From Acholeplasmataceae bacterium (lineage in GTDB: Bacteria; Bacillota_I; Bacilli_A; ML615J-28; CAG-698): DNA of 11,382 nucleotides. How positions within the stretch are numbered: the first letter of the stretch is position 1; each line of letters opens with the position of its first letter. The translations under genes and the position numbers were made by a program. The notes below the pieces were generated by a model, which saw nothing but the letters and a program-made list of their open reading frames with translations, was not told the DNA's origin and ran no database searches. The stretch lies in the NCBI GenBank assembly GCA_012841765.1, contig DUUA01000114.1, positions 1 to 11,382 on the forward strand, given 5' to 3'. Shown one piece after another: positions 7,024 through 11,382 of the stretch.

Positions 7024-7054
7024 AAAAAAGCACTCGAATTTGAGTGCTTTTTTT
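7024..7054 (+). terminator. Rho-independent terminator after rpmF
   Basis: AAAAAAGCACTC 7024-7035 pairs with GAGTGCTTTTTT 7042-7053 around GAATTT. A T run at 7048-7054 and an A run at 7024-7029 make it usable in both directions. It separates yceD-rpmF from mraZ. Confidence 0.92.
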
Positions 7055-7080
7055 ATGCTCAAAATATTTTAATTTAATAG

Positions 7081-7109
7081 TTGCATTAAAAAAAAGGCTA
7101 TGATATAAT
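7081..7109 (+). promoter_or_regulatory. Promoter of mraZ-rsmH (extended -10)
   Basis: TTGCAT at 7081-7086 and TATAAT at 7104-7109 are 17 nt apart, with TGA at 7101-7103 as the extended -10. The start of transcription should fall near 7116, within the first MraZ-type repeat. Confidence 0.85.
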
Positions 7110-7110
7110 A

Positions 7111-7150
7111 AAAGTGGGACAAAGTGGGTAAAAGTGGAAGAAGGTGAAAG
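7111..7150 (+). promoter_or_regulatory. MraZ operator: four 10-bp direct repeats
   Basis: Four head-to-tail decamers fill this stretch without gaps: AAAGTGGGAC, AAAGTGGGTA, AAAGTGGAAG and the weaker AAGGTGAAAG. The unit contains both known MraZ signatures: TGGGN with 5-nt spacers (E. coli) and AAAGTG(T/G) (Mycoplasma gallisepticum). A 10-bp period puts each copy on one face of the DNA, as expected for a ring-shaped MraZ oligomer. The repeats lie downstream of the -10, over the transcription start and leader, and the fourth contains the mraZ ribosome binding site (AAGGTG, 7141-7146). That position favours autorepression by blocking. Occupancy by MraZ is inferred. Confidence 0.85.
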
Positions 7151-7152
7151 AA

Positions 7153-7581
7153 ATGTTTATTGGAGAGTACCATTATAATTTAGATGATAAAAACAGAATT
7201 TTTATTCCTATAGATTTTAAAAATGAAATTGGGACACAATTAATTGTAAATCGAGGAATTGAAAATTGTTTATACATTTATACATTAGATGAATGGACTA
7301 AAATTGTAAATAAACTTAATAATCTTTCTTTTACAAAAAGAAAAAACCGCGAATTTAATCGAATGTTTATGTCCGGAGCATTTAAAAAAGATATTGATTC
7401 AAAGGGGAGAATTACACTTGAAAAAGTCTTGTCAGAACACGCTAATCTTGAAAAAGAATGTGTAATAATAGGCGTTGGCGAAAGAATAGAAATTTGGTCT
7501 AAAAAAGAATGGCATCAATATTATGATGATAAAAAAGAAACTTTAGATCAAATTAGCGAAGAAATAGAGTTGGATTACTAA
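7153..7581 (+). CDS. mraZ: Transcriptional regulator MraZ
   Basis: MraZ is an AbrB-like DNA-binding protein that forms rings and controls the division/cell-wall cluster from its own promoter. The start at 7153 gives MFIGEYHYNLDDKNRIFIP, matching the MF(M/I)GEY start of the family, with AAGGTG 6 nt upstream; a GTG at 7144 is in frame but lies inside that ribosome binding site. The product is 142 aa, the normal size. Two swapped-hairpin repeats are visible: DDKNRIFIP at 11-19 and DSKGRITLE at 82-90. The TAA stop overlaps the rsmH ATG by one base. The decameric repeats upstream are its expected binding sites. Confidence 0.95.
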   Translation: MFIGEYHYNLDDKNRIFIPIDFKNEIGTQLIVNRGIENCLYIYTLDEWTKIVNKLNNLSFTKRKNREFNRMFMSGAFKKDIDSKGRITLEKVLSEHANLEKECVIIGVGERIEIWSKKEWHQYYDDKKETLDQISEEIELDY

Positions 7582-8516
7582 TGGAAACTAAAAGACATAT
7601 ACCCGTATTGTTAGAAGAAACAATAAGTGGATTAAATATCAAAAAAGATGGTATTTATGTTGATTGTACAATGGGTGGTGCAGGTCATTCTAGTGAAATA
7701 TTAAAAAAATTATCAAAAAAAGGTAAGTTATATTGTTTTGAACAAGATAGTTATGCTGTATTCCGCGGGCAAACAAAACTTTCAGAAATAGGAGATAATT
7801 TTACAATTATTCCTGATAATTTTGTTAATTTAAAAGAACAATTAAAAAGTTTAGATGTATCAAAAGTTGATGGTATTTTATATGATTTAGGTGTATCTTC
7901 GTTTCAGTTTGATATTGGAGATAGAGGATTCAGTTATAATATTGATGCAAAACTAGATATGAGAATGAATCAAGATCAATATCTAGATGCATACGAAATT
8001 GTCAATAATTATTCATTTGAAGAATTAAAAAGAATTTTATATGTATACGGAGAAGAAAAACATGCTAGCTCAATTGTAAAAAAAATAATAAGAGAGCGAG
8101 AAAAAGCTCCAATTAAAACAACTTTACAATTAAGTGAAATTATAAAAACAGCTTTGCCAGCAAAAGTAAGAAGAAAAGAAGGCCATCCTGCAAAAAAAAC
8201 TTTTCAAGCAATAAGAATAGCTGTTAATGATGAATTAAATGTTTTTGAAAAATCATTACGAGATGCTTTAACTCTACTTAAAAAGGGAGGAAGAATTTGT
8301 GTAATAAACTTCCATTCTTTAGAAGATAGAATATGTAAGAGTGTTTTTAAAGAAATGGTTGTGGATAATATTCCAAAAGGAGTTCCTATTAAAGATGTTG
8401 ATATAGTAAGAAATTTTAAAATAATAAATAATCGTGTAATTACACCAAGCGATGAAGAGCTTTTAATAAATAACAGAGCTCATTCTGCAAAATTAAGAAT
8501 AATAGAAAAATTATAG
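7581..8516 (+). CDS. rsmH: 16S rRNA (cytosine(1402)-N4)-methyltransferase RsmH (MraW)
   Basis: RsmH uses SAM to methylate N4 of C1402 in the 16S rRNA decoding centre. The 311-aa product is full length. It has the SAM-binding motif VDCTMGGAGHS at 27-37, YDLGVSS at 101-107, RGFSY and LDMRMNQ shortly after, the HPAKKTFQAIRIAVNDEL block, INFHSLEDR at 242-250 and the closing NNRAHSAKLRIIEKL. It starts by a TAATG overlap with mraZ and has no good SD, so translation is probably coupled. Its stop codon shares bases with the AGGAGG of the next small ORF. In most bacteria ftsL and a penicillin-binding protein gene follow; neither is present. Confidence 0.97.
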   Translation: METKRHIPVLLEETISGLNIKKDGIYVDCTMGGAGHSSEILKKLSKKGKLYCFEQDSYAVFRGQTKLSEIGDNFTIIPDNFVNLKEQLKSLDVSKVDGILYDLGVSSFQFDIGDRGFSYNIDAKLDMRMNQDQYLDAYEIVNNYSFEELKRILYVYGEEKHASSIVKKIIREREKAPIKTTLQLSEIIKTALPAKVRRKEGHPAKKTFQAIRIAVNDELNVFEKSLRDALTLLKKGGRICVINFHSLEDRICKSVFKEMVVDNIPKGVPIKDVDIVRNFKIINNRVITPSDEELLINNRAHSAKLRIIEKL

Positions 8517-8526
8517 GAGGTACAAG

Positions 8527-8583
8527 ATGAGCAATTTCAGACCGTTACCAAAACCAATTTTACCGAAGCCTAGAGATAAGTAA
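8527..8583 (+). CDS. 18-aa proline-rich micro-ORF after rsmH, function unknown
   Basis: The ORF encodes MSNFRPLPKPILPKPRDK. It has the best ribosome binding site in its operon: AGGAGG at 8515-8520, overlapping the rsmH TAG stop, with 6 nt to the ATG. It ends in TAA, 28 nt before a terminator, so it is the last gene of the mraZ-rsmH transcript. Five of 18 residues are proline in an alternating pattern with a repeat (PLPKP, ILPKP), and the net charge is positive. Two of the five prolines use CCG, a rare codon in this AT-rich window. No signal peptide or membrane segment is possible. The position is where ftsL usually lies, but there is no resemblance to FtsL. I do not recognise the peptide. That it is translated is inferred from the SD and its spacing. 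Confidence 0.6.
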   Translation: MSNFRPLPKPILPKPRDK

Positions 8584-8611
8584 TTTTATAGGTATTTATA
8601 TTTATTGATTT

Positions 8612-8638
8612 AAACAGCTGATTTTTTCAGCTGTTTTT
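8612..8638 (+). terminator. Rho-independent terminator of mraZ-rsmH-microORF
   Basis: AAACAGCTG 8612-8620 pairs with CAGCTGTTT 8628-8636 around ATTTTTT, with a T run at 8634-8638. It ends the mraZ operon and separates it from nadD. Confidence 0.9.
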
Positions 8639-8709
8639 AAACTATCAATTTTATTCGCATACCATTTTAGTAACTATTTTAAAATATTATTCCAGGTATT
8701 GATTTAATA

Positions 8710-8718
8710 TGATATAAT
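8710..8718 (+). promoter_or_regulatory. Promoter of nadD-nadE (extended -10)
   Basis: TGATATAAT at 8710-8718 is a consensus extended -10. The position for a -35 (about 8690-8695, TTCCAG) is poor, so the TGn element probably compensates. Transcription would start near 8725, in or next to the AGGTG ribosome binding site at 8724-8728, giving a leader of about 10 nt. Confidence 0.6.
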
Positions 8719-8734
8719 AATATAGGTGATAGTT

Positions 8735-9301
8735 ATGAAAGTTATATACGGTGGATCTTTTAATCCTCCTACACTCGCTCATTTTCAAATTGGCGAGTAT
8801 TTATTAAAAAAATATCCAGATGCTAATTTAATATTTTTACCAACTAGTTCTTTATATCATAAAGATGATTTAGCAAGTGATAAGGATAGACTAATGATGT
8901 TACAGATTATGTGTGACAAATTAGGTCCCAGAGCCTTGGTGTCAGATTTTGAAATGAAATTGGATGGATATTATGGGACAAGTTATACTTTATCAAATAT
9001 ACCTAATTCCTATTTTGTTATGGGAGCAGACAATTTATTAAATATTAGCAAATGGATTAATTTCCCTAATGTTGTCGCCCAAAATAAATTTATGATTATA
9101 CCTAGAGATGACATTAATATAAATAACATTATTTCTAGTGATGATTTTTTGAATAAATATAAAAATAATTTTATAATCTTACATGACTTTCCTAAAATAG
9201 ATATTTCATCAACAAGCTATAGAAAAACAAAAAAGAATGATTATTTATTAGAAGAAGTAAACGATTATATTATAAATAATAATTTATATAAGAAAGAGTG
9301 A
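8735..9301 (+). CDS. nadD: Nicotinate-nucleotide adenylyltransferase
   Basis: The enzyme joins nicotinate mononucleotide and ATP to make deamido-NAD, the substrate of the next gene. The start at 8735 (MKVIYGGSFNPP) is preferred to an in-frame GTG at 8726, because that GTG lies inside the AGGTG ribosome binding site. It gives 188 aa, typical of the single-domain family. The nucleotidyltransferase motif is GGSFNPPTLAH at 6-16, where the usual (H/T)xGH has become TLAH. ISSTSYRK at 157-164 matches the ISSTxIR motif. The YqeK phosphatase gene that often follows nadD in Firmicutes is absent; nadE starts 4 nt later. The stop is TGA, the only one in the window. Confidence 0.93.
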   Translation: MKVIYGGSFNPPTLAHFQIGEYLLKKYPDANLIFLPTSSLYHKDDLASDKDRLMMLQIMCDKLGPRALVSDFEMKLDGYYGTSYTLSNIPNSYFVMGADNLLNISKWINFPNVVAQNKFMIIPRDDININNIISSDDFLNKYKNNFIILHDFPKIDISSTSYRKTKKNDYLLEEVNDYIINNNLYKKE

Positions 9302-9305
9302 AATT

Positions 9306-11168
9306 ATGTTTAAAAATGGTTTTATAAAAGTTGCTGCTGCATCTCCTAAATTGAGATTAGCAGATCCAAGTTTTAATACAAAAGAAATTTTAAATATTCT
9401 TCAAAATTTACAAGATGAACCTGAAATAATTATTTTCCCAGAACTTGCAATTACTGGTTATTCTTGTGGAGATTTATTTTTTCAAGACTATTTATATAAA
9501 GAAAATTTAAATTCTATTAGTGATTTATTAAATTCTAATCCTTTTAAGGGCATTGTTATATTTGGTTCTTATTTATATTTAGATGATTTAATATATAATT
9601 GTTGTTTTGTTGTTGAAGGCAATAAAATCTTAGGAATAATTCCTAAAACTTATCTCCCTCACTCACACGAGTTTAATGAAATGAGATGGTTTACAAGCTT
9701 TGATGATGAAAATGTCAAAAATATTGAATTTTTGAATCAACAAGTTCCGTTTGGAAGAATGTTATTTACTGATTATAAAAATGATTTTTCTTTTTCATGC
9801 GAAGTATGTGGTGATGTCTGGGCACCTAAATCAATTAGTCAAGATTTATTTTTAAATAATGCTCTAATAGTTTTTAATTCTAGTGCTTCACCAGCTGTAA
9901 TAGGTAAGACGGAAAGAAGAAAATTATTATTAAATAATTTAACATATAAGTTCACTGGGGCTTATGTTTATGCATCAACAGATGCAAGTGAATCATCTAG
10001 TGAAGTTTTATTTGGAGCTGAATTAATAATTTCGGAAAATGGCGAAATTTTAAATTTAGATGGGGATTTATCCTTAAAATCAAAAGTAATATTTGCTGAT
10101 ATTGATTTAGATAAATTGAAGTATATTAGAAGATCAAGTAGTTATTATAAACAGGGTGTTAAATATAATAAAAAAGATTACTATAAAGTAAATGTTGAAT
10201 TCAAAGAATCAAAAGATTATAATTTTAATACTAAACTTGAAAAATTACCATTTGTACCTAAAAATACAAAAGATTTACATAATATTATTGAAATTCAAGC
10301 ATGTTCGGTTTACAAAAGATTAAACTATATCGGTATCGATAAAGTTGTTTTAGGAGTTAGTGGTGGATTGGATTCTACTGTTGCTCTATTATCTTTGTGC
10401 TATATGTGTGATAAGTTTTCAATTGATAGAAAAAATATTATCGGAGTAACGCTTCCAACAATTAATAGTAAGAATTCTACGTATCAAAATGCGTTATCAT
10501 TAATGAAGAAATTAAATATTACAATTAAAGATTTAAATATTGATAAAGAATTTAAGAGTCAATTAAAATTGATTGGACATACTGGAAAAGAAGATGTAAC
10601 TTACGAAAACGCACAAGCAAGATATAGAACGCTAACATTAATGAATATTGCAAATATGGAAAAAGGAATAGTAATTGGTACAGGTGACATGAGTGAAGTT
10701 GCGCTTGGATGGTCTACTTTTAATGGTGATCATATGGCAATGTATGGCATTAATTCAGGACTTCCAAAAACTGTAATTAAAGTACTATGTATTTATTACA
10801 AAGGTATCTATTCTGAAATTTCCAAAAACATTGATTATATATTTAATGAGCCAATTTCTCCTGAATTAAAAAGTTCCAAACAGTTTACTGAAGAAATTAT
10901 TGGTTCTTATGAAATTAATGATTTTATTTTATACCACTTTTTAGTAAATGGTTCACAAGGGCAAAAACTATCATATCTTATTCAAAATGCTTTCAATATT
11001 ACAGAAAAAGAAGCTAAAAATTATGTCAATAACTTTAATGACAGATTTTTCAAAAGTCAGTATAAACGTCTAACTATGCCAGAGGGTGTTAAAATACTAG
11101 AAGTTTCTTTGTCACCAAGAAATGAGATAAAATTAAACGGGGATACTTATCCTCCTAAAAAGATTTAA
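9306..11168 (+). CDS. nadE: Glutamine-dependent NAD(+) synthetase
   Basis: The enzyme amidates deamido-NAD to NAD using ammonia released from glutamine and ATP. The 620-aa product has two domains. The N-terminal nitrilase-type glutaminase (about 1-275) shows PELAITGY with Glu46, IPKTYLPH with Lys114 and VCGDVW with Cys168, the expected Glu-Lys-Cys triad. The C-terminal synthetase has the ATP pyrophosphatase loop SGGLDS at 352-357, then YENAQARYRT, GTGDMSEVALGWSTFNGDH and the closing SQYKRLTMPEGVK...SLSPR. The sequence around ESSSEVLFGAELIISENG and the length make it the long, M. tuberculosis-like type rather than the short ammonia-only type of B. subtilis. It lies 4 nt after nadD and shares its promoter. 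Confidence 0.96.
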   Translation: MFKNGFIKVAAASPKLRLADPSFNTKEILNILQNLQDEPEIIIFPELAITGYSCGDLFFQDYLYKENLNSISDLLNSNPFKGIVIFGSYLYLDDLIYNCCFVVEGNKILGIIPKTYLPHSHEFNEMRWFTSFDDENVKNIEFLNQQVPFGRMLFTDYKNDFSFSCEVCGDVWAPKSISQDLFLNNALIVFNSSASPAVIGKTERRKLLLNNLTYKFTGAYVYASTDASESSSEVLFGAELIISENGEILNLDGDLSLKSKVIFADIDLDKLKYIRRSSSYYKQGVKYNKKDYYKVNVEFKESKDYNFNTKLEKLPFVPKNTKDLHNIIEIQACSVYKRLNYIGIDKVVLGVSGGLDSTVALLSLCYMCDKFSIDRKNIIGVTLPTINSKNSTYQNALSLMKKLNITIKDLNIDKEFKSQLKLIGHTGKEDVTYENAQARYRTLTLMNIANMEKGIVIGTGDMSEVALGWSTFNGDHMAMYGINSGLPKTVIKVLCIYYKGIYSEISKNIDYIFNEPISPELKSSKQFTEEIIGSYEINDFILYHFLVNGSQGQKLSYLIQNAFNITEKEAKNYVNNFNDRFFKSQYKRLTMPEGVKILEVSLSPRNEIKLNGDTYPPKKI

Positions 11169-11195
11169 ATTTTAGATAAAATGAAAGGATAAATA

Positions 11196-11382
11196 ATGAG
11201 TATTTTTAATTGTTTTAAAAAGAAAAAAAATAAACATAGACCTGTTGAAGAAATAATAATTAATGAAATTGAAAAAACTGAACTAATAAAAAATGATAAT
11301 TTATCTCAAATTACTAAAATAGATAATAACAATTTTAAAAATACAAATGAAATAATAAAAAAAGCAGAAGAGTTTGGAGAAG
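11196..11382 (+). CDS. Unidentified lysine-rich protein, N-terminal part (runs off the window)
   Basis: An ORF opens with ATG, has AAAGGA (11184-11189) 6 nt upstream, starts 27 nt after the nadE stop and stays open to the window end (62 codons). It begins MSIFNCFKKKKNKHR, a short hydrophobic stretch followed by a basic cluster, then a segment rich in Glu, Asn, Ile and Lys (EEIIINEIEKTE). That layout resembles the variable N-terminus of FtsY, the signal recognition particle receptor, but no GTPase motif lies within the window, so I give no name. It probably belongs to the nadD-nadE transcript, since no terminator intervenes. Confidence 0.6.
   Translation, partial: MSIFNCFKKKKNKHRPVEEIIINEIEKTELIKNDNLSQITKIDNNNFKNTNEIIKKAEEFGE

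Noticed and set aside
8675..8686. Palindrome TATTTTAAAATA upstream of nadD, possible NAD-responsive operator
   Set aside because: Pure A/T and likely by chance; it does not resemble the NiaR or NrtR sites I know.
98..11168. Mycoplasma-type code (UGA = Trp)
   Set aside because: All Trp codons are TGG and every protein is complete with UGA as stop. The single TGA stop (nadD) would add only four codons if read through, so that stop alone is not decisive.

Overview
The window is a gene-dense, very AT-rich bacterial core region with every gene on the + strand. Gene content (truB-ribF-rpsO-pnp, a type B RNase P RNA, engB, yceD-rpmF-mraZ-rsmH, nadD-nadE) and composition suggest a low-GC member of the Bacilli or of Mollicutes-like uncultured Firmicutes. 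The standard bacterial code (table 11) fits: all Trp codons are TGG, every protein is full length with UGA as stop, and nadD ends on TGA. The exact lineage is inference; no rRNA marker is present.

Layout. (1) 52-2581: a promoter, then truB, ribF and mtnN, tightly packed. (2) 2591-5165: a second strong promoter with a structured leader, rpsO, an intergenic hairpin, pnp and a terminator. The usual ribF-rpsO adjacency is interrupted by mtnN. (3) 5163-5562: rnpB with its own promoter and terminator. (4) 5580-6167: engB. (5) 6188-7054: yceD (short form) and rpmF (long form) with promoter and terminator. (6) 7081-8638: mraZ, rsmH and an 18-codon proline-rich ORF, preceded by a promoter with decameric MraZ-type direct repeats and closed by a terminator. 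The rest of the cell division and wall cluster is absent. (7) 8710-11168: nadD-nadE, the last two steps of NAD synthesis. (8) 11196 to the end: the start of an unidentified lysine-rich protein.

Most genes serve RNA and ribosome function: tRNA modification (TruB), RNA decay (PNPase), tRNA processing (RNase P), ribosome assembly (EngB, YceD), ribosomal proteins S15 and L32, and 16S rRNA methylation (RsmH). RibF, NadD and NadE make FMN/FAD and NAD, and MtnN clears S-adenosylhomocysteine and methylthioadenosine.

The most interesting signals are a likely new form of S15 autoregulatory leader with an SD-sequestering pseudoknot, the phased MraZ operator, the proline-rich micro-ORF at the usual ftsL position, and the lysine/alanine-rich tail on L32 next to a YceD that lacks its usual C-terminal tail. 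Five of six promoters carry an extended -10 (TGn) element. No mobile element, CRISPR array or tRNA gene was seen.
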